64,000 bases of DNA from Sphingobacteriales bacterium 44-15 (GTDB taxonomy: Bacteria > Bacteroidota > Bacteroidia > Chitinophagales > Chitinophagaceae), in assembly GCA_001899685.1 (NCBI GenBank), contig MKWG01000002.1:379900-443899 (forward strand), written 5' to 3'. A program made the position numbers and the translations under genes. A model generated the notes under the pieces. It saw only the letters and a program-made list of their open reading frames with translations. It did no database searches and was not told the DNA's origin. Positions 8,643-16,656 of the stretch are shown here, piece by piece. Positions within the stretch are counted from its first letter, which is position 1, and the number at the start of each line of letters is the position of its first letter.

Positions 8643-8869
8643 CTTGCAATTACAGGCGGATTTGTTTATTGTTCGGCCTTTCAATAGAACTAATAAACGT
8701 ACAAACTTCACAAAGTTCCCCGGCGTTTATAGTTCAGTATTTTTTGATTGGTAACCAGCTTTGCAACACTGACCAGCGTCTCTTGCGTCGCACTCTTGTA
8801 CTGCAGGAACATTGCTCAGCGGACTTTACAGCATAGCCGCCTGTGTTTTTGGAAGTAAACATTAGCACG
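8643..8869 (+). other. Long leader of the metH operon, no recognised riboswitch
   Basis: The 220-nt region has no ORF. A stem (ATAAACG near 8692 with CGTTTAT near 8724) encloses a small hairpin, AACTT-caca-AAGTT. No cobalamin (B12-box) or SAM-I core motif was found, although both would be plausible ahead of metH. The length of the leader still suggests control at the RNA level. Confidence 0.35.
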
Positions 8870-9868
8870 ATGAGTACGATACGCGAACAATTGGGAAAAC
8901 GCATCCTGGTAATAGACGGCGCTATGGGCACCATGATCCAGCGCTATAAGCTCGCAGAGGCTGATTATCGCGGTGAGCGCTTTAAAGACTGGCATACCGA
9001 CGTAAAAGGTAATAATGACCTGTTGAGCATTACCCAACCACAGATCATTATTGATATACACAAACAATACCTCGCCGCCGGCGCCGATATTATTGAAACC
9101 AATACCTTCAGCAGCACCAGCATCGCCATGGCAGATTATGACATGCAATCTTTGGCTTATGAGCTGAATGTTGCTGCAGCAGAATGTGCAAGGGAAGCCA
9201 TAAAGCAGTCCGGCAAACCGGCATGGGTGGCCGGCGCTATCGGTCCACTGAACAAAACATTATCACTTTCCCCTGATGTAAATAATCCCGGCTATCGTGC
9301 CGTTACTTTTGACCAAGTGGTCGCCGCTTATTACGAGCAGATAAGAGGGCTGGTGGATGGTGGCGTTGATATACTTTTAATAGAAACCATTTTTGATACC
9401 CTCAATGCCAAGGCAGCCATTTTCGCCATCAAAAAGTTTTACCGCGAAAACCCGGAAGCTCCGCAAAAAGAGATCATGATCAGTGGTACTATTACCGATG
9501 CATCGGGCAGAACATTGAGCGGGCAGACGCTGGAAGCTTTTTATACTTCTGTTGCGCACGCCAAACCGTTGAGTGTTGGACTAAACTGCGCTTTAGGCGC
9601 CAGTGAAATGCGGCCGCATATAGCGGAGCTGTCGCACATAGCTTCCTGTTATGTGTCGGCATACCCCAATGCAGGTTTACCTAATGCCATGGGTGAGTAC
9701 GATGAAGAGCCGCATCAGACAGCTCATTTTCTGGAGGACTGGGCTAAAGAAGGTTTTGTGAATATAGTAGGCGGATGCTGCGGTACCACGCCCGATCATA
9801 TAAAGCATATAGCGGATGCTGTAAAAGATATAAAGCCAAGGGAGTTGCCGGTGGTGGAATTAATTTGA
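8870..9868 (+). CDS. metH: Methionine synthase, homocysteine-binding subunit (split MetH, N-terminal part)
   Basis: The product has 332 residues and corresponds to the first module of cobalamin-dependent methionine synthase. It opens with [13 protein letters not shown]. The zinc-binding cysteines that hold homocysteine are visible in GLNCALG and VGGCCGTTP. In E. coli MetH this module is fused to the pterin, B12 and activation modules; here it ends at the natural interdomain linker and the rest is encoded from 10402. Split MetH is known in Bacteroidota, so this is probably functional. ATG 8870 is preferred over the upstream frame start at 8843 because homologues begin with this Met. It transfers the B12-borne methyl group to homocysteine. 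Confidence 0.92.
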   Translation: MSTIREQLGKRILVIDGAMGTMIQRYKLAEADYRGERFKDWHTDVKGNNDLLSITQPQIIIDIHKQYLAAGADIIETNTFSSTSIAMADYDMQSLAYELNVAAAECAREAIKQSGKPAWVAGAIGPLNKTLSLSPDVNNPGYRAVTFDQVVAAYYEQIRGLVDGGVDILLIETIFDTLNAKAAIFAIKKFYRENPEAPQKEIMISGTITDASGRTLSGQTLEAFYTSVAHAKPLSVGLNCALGASEMRPHIAELSHIASCYVSAYPNAGLPNAMGEYDEEPHQTAHFLEDWAKEGFVNIVGGCCGTTPDHIKHIADAVKDIKPRELPVVELI

Positions 9869-9872
9869 AAAT

Positions 9873-9915
9873 GTCCCTCACCCCCAGCCCCTCTCCGCCG
9901 CAGCGGAGAGGGGTG
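9873..9915. repeat. GC-rich hairpin repeat (CCCCTCTCCG)
   Basis: CCCCTCTCCG and CGGAGAGGGG flank a short loop just after the first metH gene, following CCTCACCCCCAG. Such CCCCTCTCC palindromes are common dispersed intergenic repeats. It has no T tract of a normal terminator. Confidence 0.55.
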
Positions 9916-10092
9916 CCCAAATTCAAAGCCGGTTGATGAAATGCAGCGTGGGGAGGTTGTGATTGAAAAAGTATGGGCGAATACTTAAACGTATTGTTTG
10001 GCAATATTCAAAAGATAATGTGGTAGAACAAAAAGATTGGACATATTTTACAGTATCGCTCCCTTTCTCTTTGGAAAGGGGAAGGAGGGATA

Positions 10093-10338
10093 GGCTTTGA
10101 TAATGATATCGTACAGAAGATCTATATAGTTCGAGGTATTAAAGTGATGTTGGATAAAGATCTGGCGGAAATGTATGGGGTGGAAACTAAAAGGCTTAAA
10201 GAGGCTGTGAGAAGAAATATCTCCAGGTTCCCGGATGATTTTATGTTTGAACTCTCAGCGTTAGAGTTAAGCAACTTGAGGTCGCAAATTGCGACCTCAA
10301 GTTGGGGAGGACTTCATGTTGTGCATATTAAAAACTAA
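10093..10338 (+). pseudogene. Truncated ORF6N-domain (phage regulator-like) gene
   Basis: The frame reads IVRGIKVMLDKDLAEMYGVE, then LKEAVRRNISRFPDDFMFEL, then NLRSQIATSSWGG. This is the core of the ORF6N DNA-binding domain found in phage-derived regulators. Normal members continue for another 100 residues or more. Here the frame stops shortly after SWGG, and no ATG precedes the conserved IVRG segment (the first Met-type codons are GTG 10144 and ATG 10147). Both ends therefore look lost. It sits between the two metH genes and is probably debris of an insertion. It contains a perfect 31-bp palindrome. Confidence 0.65.
10273..10303. repeat. Perfect 31-bp palindrome inside the ORF6N remnant
   Basis: Arms AACTTGAGGTCGCAA and TTGCGACCTCAAGTT (15 bp each) flank a single central A at 10288. 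It lies within the NLRSQIATSS coding segment. Confidence 0.9.
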
Positions 10339-10400
10339 CGGCTCATCGCTAAAAGCTGACTGCTGAAAGCTGATCGCCCAAAGCCCATAGCTAAAAATAT
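10339..10400. repeat. Degenerate GCCCATAGC-type repeat
   Basis: The sequence reads GGCTCATCGCTAAAAGCTGA, then CTGAAAGCTGATCGCCCA and AAGCCCATAGC. It is related to the blocks after recR and mutL and lies immediately before the second metH gene. Confidence 0.45.
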
Positions 10401-10401
10401 T

Positions 10402-13098
10402 ATGTCTGAACCTGTAATTATAAAACCATATCTCCGTCTGTCAGGGCTTGAACCATTAGTGGTTCGTCCTGAGACCAACTTTATTAATATAGGCGAAAGA
10501 ACCAATGTAACCGGTTCTAAGAAATTTGCACGACTCATCAAGGACAACAAATATGAGGAGGCGCTTAGCGTTGCCCGGCAGCAGGTAGAGAACGGCGCCC
10601 AGGTGCTGGATATCAACATGGATGACGCCCTGCTGGACGGAGTGAAGGCGATGACCACTTTTATCAACCTGGTACAAAGCGAGCCTGATATCGCGAAGAT
10701 CCCCATCATGATCGACAGCTCCAAATTCGAGATCATTGAAGCAGGATTGAAATGTGTGCAGGGCAAATGTATCGTGAACTCCATCTCTATGAAAGAAGGA
10801 GAAGAAAAGTTTATCCAGCAGGCAATTATTTGCCAGAGCTATGGCGCTGCGGTAATTGTGATGGCATTCGATGAAAAAGGACAGGCAGACACCAAAGAGC
10901 GCAAAATAAACATTTGCCATCGTGCCTATAAAATATTAACGGAGCAGGTGGGCTATGATCCGCAGGACATCATTTTTGACCCGAACATTTTTGCCATAGC
11001 TACCGGACTGGAAGAGCATAATAATTACGGGGTTGATTTTATAGAGGCAACACGGGAGATCAAAAAGCTGATGCCATTATGCGGAGTAAGCGGCGGCGTG
11101 AGCAATCTTTCTTTTTCATTTCGCGGTAATGAGCCGGTGCGCGAAGCCATGCATTCCGTGTTTTTATATTATGCTATCAAGGCGGGAATGAATATGGGCA
11201 TTGTGAATGCCGGGCAACTGGTAGTATACGATGAGATAGAGCCGGCGCTTCGAGACCTTTGCGAAGACGTCATACTCAACCGTAATAATGATAATAATGA
11301 AGCCACTGAAAAACTGATTGCTTTCGCAGAAACTGTAAAGGCAAAGGGAAAGGTAGAGGTGAAAGACGAAGGGTGGAGAAAGGAAAGTGTAGAGGAAAGG
11401 CTGAAACATTCATTGGTTAATGGTATCACGGATTATATTGATGCCGATACAGAAGAAGCAAGGTTAAAATATCCTAAACCTCTTGATGTGATAGAAGGCC
11501 CGCTGATGGATGGTATGAGCGTGGTGGGAGATCTGTTTGGAGCGGGAAAAATGTTTTTACCACAGGTAGTAAAGTCTGCAAGGGTGATGAAAAAATCCGT
11601 AGCATGGCTTACGCCGTTTATTGAGGAAGAGAAAAAAAATAACCCTATTTCGCAGGAAGGGAATGCACCTAAAATTTTACTGGCAACTGTAAAAGGTGAT
11701 GTGCATGACATCGGCAAGAATATAGTAGGCGTTGTGTTGGGGTGTAACGGGTACGAGATCATTGATTTAGGAGTGATGGTGCCTACCGATAAAATATTGG
11801 ATACTGCTGAAAAGGAGAACGCTGATATTATTGGAGTAAGCGGGTTGATCACGCCATCCTTAGATGAAATGGTGAACGTGGCCCATGAAATGAAGCGCAG
11901 AGGCATGAATAAACCCTTGCTGATAGGTGGCGCTACCACTTCGCGTATGCATACTGCCGTTAAAATAGCGCCGCAGTATGATAATGGCGTTGTGCATGTG
12001 CTGGATGCAAGCCGCAGTGTTACCGTAGCAGGTTCATTACTTAGTGCAGATCAGAAAGCAGAATTTTTAAATAAGACCCGGGAGGAATATCAAAAGCTGA
12101 AACAGGATTTCGAAAATAAAAAACCTGTTAAGCAATATTTGTCTTTTCCGGATGCGCAGGCGAATAAAGCAGCTATTGACTGGGAAAATTATGAGGCGCC
12201 GGCACCAAATTTTACCGGCACCAAAATTTTTAACGACTACAGCTTAGCAGAGCTTCGTGACTATATTGACTGGAAACCCTTTTTTATTTCGTGGGAATTG
12301 CATGGCAACTTCCCCGCTATACTTACCGATGAAAAAGTAGGGGTGGAAGCGACCAAGCTGTATAATGATGCCAATAAATTGTTGGACAATATTATCAATG
12401 AAAAATGGCTGACGGCACAGGGCGCCATTGGTTTTTGGACTGCCTGTAGTGATGGAAAGGATACAATAGTCGTAAATAATAATGGAGAAGCTATTTATCT
12501 TGAATCGCTAAGACAGCAGATAAAGAAGGCGCCCGGGCAACCGAATCTTTCCCTAACGGATTTTATTGCTCCCCAAACCACAGGTATACAAGATCACATC
12601 GGTGCATTTTCTGTGACCATCAAGGGTATTGAACCCCATCTCGAACGGTTCATTAAAGATCATGACGATTATAATAAGATCATGCTGCAATCTTTGACGG
12701 ATCGATTGGCTGAGGCCTTTGCCGAATGCTTGCACGAAAGAGTACGCAAAGAGTTTTGGGGATATGTAAAAGATGAGCATTTATCTAACGAAGAGCTTAT
12801 CAAAGAAAAATACCAGGGTATACGCCCTGCACCCGGTTATCCGGCTTGTCCTGATCATACGGAAAAATACAAGCTGTTTGCATTGCTTGGCGGTGAAGAA
12901 GTAACAGGTATCCACCTCACAGAATCACTCGCTATGTATCCTGCAGCATCTGTGTGTGGCTGGTATTTCAGTCATCTGCAAAGCCAGTATTTTGGTGTGG
13001 GCAAAATTCAGCCTGACCAGTTTGAAGATTATTTTCAACGAAAGGGAATGAACTGGGAAGAACTGGAAAGATGGCTAAGACCAGTGATGGAGTTATAA
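10402..13098 (+). CDS. metH: Methionine synthase, pterin/B12/activation subunit (split MetH, C-terminal part)
   Basis: The 898-residue protein starts near the linker ([12 protein letters not shown]). It then has the methyltetrahydrofolate (pterin) domain ([20 protein letters not shown], near residue 30) and the B12 cap. The Rossmann-type B12 domain carries the base-off motif [14 protein letters not shown], where His is the axial cobalt ligand. The SAM-dependent activation domain includes [15 protein letters not shown] and [16 protein letters not shown]. With the separate homocysteine module at 8870 it rebuilds complete MetH, which makes methionine from homocysteine and 5-methyl-THF. The gap between the halves (533 bp) is unusually large for co-translated subunits because of the ORF6N remnant and repeats. 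Confidence 0.95.
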   Translation: MSEPVIIKPYLRLSGLEPLVVRPETNFINIGERTNVTGSKKFARLIKDNKYEEALSVARQQVENGAQVLDINMDDALLDGVKAMTTFINLVQSEPDIAKIPIMIDSSKFEIIEAGLKCVQGKCIVNSISMKEGEEKFIQQAIICQSYGAAVIVMAFDEKGQADTKERKINICHRAYKILTEQVGYDPQDIIFDPNIFAIATGLEEHNNYGVDFIEATREIKKLMPLCGVSGGVSNLSFSFRGNEPVREAMHSVFLYYAIKAGMNMGIVNAGQLVVYDEIEPALRDLCEDVILNRNNDNNEATEKLIAFAETVKAKGKVEVKDEGWRKESVEERLKHSLVNGITDYIDADTEEARLKYPKPLDVIEGPLMDGMSVVGDLFGAGKMFLPQVVKSARVMKKSVAWLTPFIEEEKKNNPISQEGNAPKILLATVKGDVHDIGKNIVGVVLGCNGYEIIDLGVMVPTDKILDTAEKENADIIGVSGLITPSLDEMVNVAHEMKRRGMNKPLLIGGATTSRMHTAVKIAPQYDNGVVHVLDASRSVTVAGSLLSADQKAEFLNKTREEYQKLKQDFENKKPVKQYLSFPDAQANKAAIDWENYEAPAPNFTGTKIFNDYSLAELRDYIDWKPFFISWELHGNFPAILTDEKVGVEATKLYNDANKLLDNIINEKWLTAQGAIGFWTACSDGKDTIVVNNNGEAIYLESLRQQIKKAPGQPNLSLTDFIAPQTTGIQDHIGAFSVTIKGIEPHLERFIKDHDDYNKIMLQSLTDRLAEAFAECLHERVRKEFWGYVKDEHLSNEELIKEKYQGIRPAPGYPACPDHTEKYKLFALLGGEEVTGIHLTESLAMYPAASVCGWYFSHLQSQYFGVGKIQPDQFEDYFQRKGMNWEELERWLRPVMEL

Positions 13099-13121
13099 AA
13101 GGGTTATGGTTGTGTTATTCC

Positions 13122-13175
13122 GGAGACTTTAGTCTCCTGAGAACATAGTAAGTACGAAGTCCGGAGACTTCGTAC
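13122..13175. repeat. Two adjacent hairpins after metH
   Basis: GGAGACT-TT-AGTCTCC (13122-13137) is followed by GTACGAAGTC-CGGA-GACTTCGTAC (13152-13175), both perfect. Neither has a T-run. They may act in RNA stability or are repeats; CCGGAGAC recurs at 61077. Confidence 0.7.
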
Positions 13176-13208
13176 ACGAAAGCCCGTTTTGGAGTAACTT
13201 AGCGTACC

Positions 13209-13286
13209 AGAGGTGAAAGCTTGTCTCACGTTTCACCTCTCACGTTTCACGAAAATGAACAGACATAATTTGCTTGACTTAACACT
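13209..13286. repeat. 78-bp repeat identical to 60913-60990 (inverse orientation)
   Basis: The block runs from AGAGGTGAAAGCTTGTC to GACTTAACACT and matches the reverse complement of 60913-60990 at every base. Its first half is part of a palindrome built from TTTCACCTCTCACGTTTCAC. Its second half starts an ATG (13255) that leads only to a short frame. Confidence 0.9.
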
Positions 13287-13309
13287 GGTTGCTCATCCAT
13301 TTTCTTTTT

Positions 13310-13627
13310 ATGAAACGGGGTATAGGGCAACCTGATGCAATTCCTCACAACATACTGTATGATCTTTCCGTTTTTACCGAAGGAATAATTTTTATGAAAG
13401 ATGGGGCATCCGACAAGTATCTATTTAACTATAACTGTTATCTTAAGGAAATGCAGATATTGTCAGATTCCGGAGATACGTTGAAACTTACAGAACCTTT
13501 GCTAATAGAAAGGATAGAAATTGATTCATTTATATATTATTATCAAAATGGGTATTTAAGGCAAATTGCGACACATAACCGCTATAAGTTAGCAGCAAAA
13601 AAGGAACCCGGGTTGTATCATGAGTAA
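13310..13627 (+). pseudogene. 5'-truncated hypothetical gene
   Basis: The first part of the frame from ATG 13310 is weak, but from about residue 15 it reads like a real protein (LYDLSVFTEGIIFMKDGASD, then YLFNYNCYLKEMQILSDSGD). This resembles the N-terminal part of secreted Chitinophagaceae proteins of unknown function that normally start with a signal peptide. No signal peptide is present; the 78-bp repeat ends 23 bp upstream and seems to have replaced the native 5' end. The frame overlaps the next gene by 8 nt at ATGAGTAA, as in coupled genes. A functional short protein cannot be excluded. Confidence 0.45.
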
Positions 13628-14165
13628 GCAAGACACTATCTTTCCCGGCGATGAGTGGGAAAAATTCAGCCATCTTTTTAAGCGGCAGGAAATTCCTGCA
13701 AGAAGGACATTGTTGCGCGAAGGACAAATTTCAAAGACGGGTTATTATATTGAAAAAGGCTGTATACGCAGTTGGTTTAACAATAATGGCAAAGACATTA
13801 CCTTCCAGTTTTTCTTTGAAGGCGAGGCGGTTTCTTCAGTCGAAAGCTTCAGAACCAATCAGCCCAGCCTGTTTACTATTGAAAGCATTGAACCCTCCAT
13901 CGTTCACAGCATTTCAAAAAAGGATTTTCAATTTATTACAGATCATTCTCCGGTCATTAAAAATGAAATTGAAGAACAGGTATTTCATCGCCTGATCTTT
14001 TATCAGCGGCTATTTCTCTCCCGCATTAAAGACAACCCTCAGAAACGATACGAAGAGCTATTAAAGCAGCGCCCTGAAATCATACAGCGCATTCCCCAGC
14101 ATTATATTGCATCTTACCTGGGTATTACCCCGGTTTCATTAAGCCGGATCAGGAACAGGCGCTGA
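13620..14165 (+). CDS. Crp/Fnr-family transcriptional regulator
   Basis: This 181-residue protein has the cyclic-nucleotide-binding fold of the Bacteroidota Crp group: LLREGQISKTGYYIEKGCIR at about 35-55, then ITFQFFFEGEAVSSVESF. It ends with a helix-turn-helix (IPQHYIASYLGITPVSLSRIR). The cysteines of true Fnr iron-sulfur proteins are missing, and the ligand is unknown. The C-terminal HTH would bind promoter DNA as a dimer. It overlaps the truncated frame upstream and precedes an NAD(P)H oxidoreductase by about 80 nt on the same strand. That oxidoreductase is its likely target, by analogy with regulator/flavodoxin-fold pairs. Confidence 0.88.
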   Translation: MSKQDTIFPGDEWEKFSHLFKRQEIPARRTLLREGQISKTGYYIEKGCIRSWFNNNGKDITFQFFFEGEAVSSVESFRTNQPSLFTIESIEPSIVHSISKKDFQFITDHSPVIKNEIEEQVFHRLIFYQRLFLSRIKDNPQKRYEELLKQRPEIIQRIPQHYIASYLGITPVSLSRIRNRR

Positions 14166-14244
14166 TCCATTTCTTTACAATTGTTATCGTTTCATGGCAT
14201 GGCTGTGTCTCAATTTTGTGCTGTACAATTTAAACAGTTCAATA

Positions 14245-14862
14245 ATGAGAGTAGCCATCGTATTCAATCATCCTTATGAAGGGAGTTACTGCAATGCAGT
14301 TTTACAGGCAGTGACCATAGGCCTGCAAAAGGCAGGACACGAAGTAGATCTTATGCATCTTGACCGTGATAATTTTGATCCCGTTATGCGTTCGAAAGAC
14401 CTGTCAGCATTTGCCCGGGCAAAAAATGATGGCGAAGCTATATATAAGGATATTGACCCGCAGGTATTAAATTACAAACAGCGCCTGGAGCAGGCGGAGC
14501 ACCTGGTATTTATTTTCCCTGTATGGTGGGAGCTGATGCCTGCCATGACAAAGGGATTTATTGATAAAGTGGTTTTCCCGGGCATCACTTATGACTATGC
14601 CAAAAGCGGGTTAAAGATGATCAACAGGTTAACAAAATTGAAGGGGACAACTATCATTACAACCCAGAACACCCCTGCATTGGTATACCGGCTGTTTTTC
14701 GGCAACGCGATCAAATATGCTATGTTGCGGGGTACGTTTTGGAAAATCGGGCTTCCCAAAAGAAAATGGATAAGCCTGTGTATGGTGAAATTTGTGTCGG
14801 ATAAAAAGCGCAGAAAATGGTTGATCAATATTGAAAACAGGTTTTCCGGCTTGCAGGGGTAG
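14245..14862 (+). CDS. NAD(P)H oxidoreductase with flavodoxin-like fold (NQO/Kef-accessory type)
   Basis: The product has 205 residues. It starts MRVAIVFNHPYEGSYCNAVL, the phosphate loop region of the flavodoxin_2 family, and contains HLVFIFPVWWELMPAMTKGF, the conserved segment near the flavin. Members (MdaB, KefF, NQO-like) reduce quinones with two electrons in the cytoplasm, using FMN or FAD. The substrate is uncertain. The open frame begins at 14194, but the ATG at 14245 is the natural start because the flavin-binding strand follows immediately. The Crp/Fnr gene just upstream suggests stress- or electrophile-responsive expression, by inference only. Confidence 0.88.
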   Translation: MRVAIVFNHPYEGSYCNAVLQAVTIGLQKAGHEVDLMHLDRDNFDPVMRSKDLSAFARAKNDGEAIYKDIDPQVLNYKQRLEQAEHLVFIFPVWWELMPAMTKGFIDKVVFPGITYDYAKSGLKMINRLTKLKGTTIITTQNTPALVYRLFFGNAIKYAMLRGTFWKIGLPKRKWISLCMVKFVSDKKRRKWLINIENRFSGLQG

Positions 14863-14986
14863 TACTTTGATCACTGATATTGGCATTATAAGGCAAGAAC
14901 AGGCAGGAGGAAAAGTTGATATTGAAAAGAGAAATGCAACGGTTAACTTCATACCCCTGTCATGCTTTCTATAGTTATTCAAAATC

Positions 14987-15640
14987 ATGAATGCACTCAA
15001 AAAAAATGTTTTTGCTTTATTCTTTCTGCTTCCTTTTACACCGAAAGCCCAAAACGCCATTGAACCTTATATTGGTTACAGTATTGACCTTGCCAATAGG
15101 CAGCCCCTGAGCCAGGTAAATATCGGGCTGCAGTATCCTGCTGTCAAACACAAAGTATACCAGATGCTGCTCAGGGTTCAGGGAGGTCTGCCGTTAAATA
15201 AACATTCGGGAAATGATGCGGCGTACACTTCCGATCTGTCGCTGCCTTTAAGCATTGCAACAGGCTATGCCGCCAAATGGCATTCTGCTGCGTTTATAAT
15301 CGGCAACAGATTCAGATTGATATCGTGGGCTGACAAAAATACCATATCACCCTTTGTTAATGCCGGTATTGTATATCAAAAAATAGCTGTAGGCTACAAT
15401 AGTTACGATAAAGAGAAGTATACGGTGCTCGATCCTCACAGATCTCTAAAAAAATTTGGACTGTGTATTGGAGCAGGGATACAGTATAAACGAGACCTTG
15501 GCAACGGAGCCATTTTTCTGCAGGCGGAATTCTTATCTTCTCCTGTTGTAGATAGCCTTAATAATTACAATTACAAATTACCCGTGCCCTTATCAATAAA
15601 CATTGGGTATGTGGTTGAATTTAAAAAGAGAAGCAAATGA
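14987..15640 (+). CDS. Predicted outer-membrane beta-barrel protein
   Basis: The 217-residue protein has a signal peptide ending near PKAQ (residues 1-21). Alternating amphipathic strands typical of small outer-membrane barrels follow (PYIGYSIDLANRQ, PLSIATGYAAKWHSAAFIIG, SINIGYVVEFKKRS). No conserved enzyme motif is visible. It overlaps the next lipoprotein gene by 4 nt (ATGA), so the two are translated together and their products may work together in the outer membrane. The last residues are charged rather than aromatic, which is less typical of a BAM substrate. Confidence 0.65.
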   Translation: MNALKKNVFALFFLLPFTPKAQNAIEPYIGYSIDLANRQPLSQVNIGLQYPAVKHKVYQMLLRVQGGLPLNKHSGNDAAYTSDLSLPLSIATGYAAKWHSAAFIIGNRFRLISWADKNTISPFVNAGIVYQKIAVGYNSYDKEKYTVLDPHRSLKKFGLCIGAGIQYKRDLGNGAIFLQAEFLSSPVVDSLNNYNYKLPVPLSINIGYVVEFKKRSK

Positions 15641-16257
15641 AAATGACCCTACCCCTGCAATGGATTGTCGTTGCTTTTATCCTGATGGCATTAATTTCAT
15701 GCGAAAGAAATGATACGGTATTTTACGAAGATGATGATGCGGAAAATTTATCGGTATTTTCAGATATGGGCAATAATGTAATGTCGTGCTATATCAATGG
15801 ACATCCTTTCCGGACACGGGACAGGGTTCTTCATGCCGGATTTAGTTCTGCTCATCTTAGACCGGAAATTGAATTGTTTAAAGATGATGCTGCAGCCGAC
15901 AGTGACACACTCACTATTACCTGGACGACTGATACAAATGCGCCCAATCCTCATTCTGTAAGTCTGGTGCTTGCTGTAAAAAAAGGATTTTCTTATAGTG
16001 ATCTGAATGCTTTCAACAATATGCGTTTGGCAGTAGATGGCGTTAATGGTTATTTTATGATTGATTACAATCGTTCTGAAAAGGGAACCGGCAGTATTTA
16101 TTTTCTCCGGGCGATACTTATGCCGGGCAATGCAGCAGGAATCAACAACCAGCTTTCCGGAGTTTTTGAAGCAACCTTACCTTCTTTTAAAATTACCAGG
16201 GGCAGGTTTGATCATACGCTTCCGGTAGGAGGAGGAGAGGGTGTGGTTTTCTTTTAA
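15637..16257 (+). CDS. Hypothetical lipoprotein
   Basis: This 206-residue protein has a lipoprotein signal with ALISC, lipidated Cys at about 22. The mature part starts with an acidic stretch (FYEDDDAEN) and then a compact beta-rich domain (MSCYINGHPFRTRD, then SVSLVLAVKKGFSYSDL). This resembles small Bacteroidota proteins annotated DUF6252 or similar, but I do not recognise it firmly. It is encoded in an overlapping pair with the barrel protein upstream and is probably anchored to the outer membrane. About 400 bp of repeat-bearing DNA follows. Confidence 0.65.
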   Translation: MKMTLPLQWIVVAFILMALISCERNDTVFYEDDDAENLSVFSDMGNNVMSCYINGHPFRTRDRVLHAGFSSAHLRPEIELFKDDAAADSDTLTITWTTDTNAPNPHSVSLVLAVKKGFSYSDLNAFNNMRLAVDGVNGYFMIDYNRSEKGTGSIYFLRAILMPGNAAGINNQLSGVFEATLPSFKITRGRFDHTLPVGGGEGVVFF

Positions 16258-16598
16258 AGGAAAGATTTACTGACAGGCATGCGCAATGCCGGGTATTGAT
16301 AAGAACGATGAACGTATTGCGACGCAAGCTCCATAGTAGCAATACAGCCCGGCTCATAAAAATTCATCTCTGTATCATATCAATTATAATTTTTCGTATT
16401 TCTTTGTGAGAGGTGAGACGATAAATGTAAAACCCTCACATTTATCGCCTGCCTGCCATGCCTACGGCAGGTAAACCGGTAGGCAAGTCTGCCGGTTCAC
16501 GTTTGACATAACACCATATTCCGGCGGAGATGATCGGGGCAGGGGTATACTCATTGCATGTCCCCAAATTCAATTTTTATTATCCCCCTTCATTTTAA
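16258..16598. other. Gene-free repeat-bearing region
   Basis: No coding frame is supported. The middle part holds the repeat block described at 16406-16515. Outside it nothing recognisable was seen apart from the weak promoter element just downstream. Confidence 0.6.
16406..16515. repeat. Composite repeat: GAGGTGAGACG palindrome with CTGCC/GGCAG insert
   Basis: GTGAGAGGTGAGACGATAAA with CACATTTATCG forms an imperfect hairpin. It is followed by a second palindrome, GCCTGCCTGCCATGCCTAC / CGGCAGG...GTAGGCA. The right end CACGTTTGACATAACAC matches the outer end of the repeat at 60991-61016. Two repeat families therefore appear nested. Confidence 0.6.
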
Positions 16599-16606
16599 TA
16601 ATTTCG
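16599..16606 (+). promoter_or_regulatory. Possible promoter -7 element of uxaA (TAATTTCG)
   Basis: TAATTTCG differs by one base from TAnnTTTG and lies about 50 nt before the uxaA ATG. The kdgK-like gene has a similar TATATTCG. Confidence 0.3.
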
Positions 16607-16656
16607 CTGTCTGTTTTAGAACATAACCCCGGAATATTCCACTAACTATTTGAACG

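Noticed and set aside
8643..8869. Cobalamin or SAM-I riboswitch upstream of metH
   Set aside because: The conserved core motifs of these classes were looked for and not found.
8870..13098. metH as a gene split by recent mutation
   Set aside because: The cut is exactly at the interdomain linker, both parts are complete with all motifs, and separate modules are known in Bacteroidota.
14629..15060. Minus-strand open frame over the oxidoreductase and barrel genes
   Set aside because: Shadow of two convincing plus-strand genes; no family pattern in the translation.
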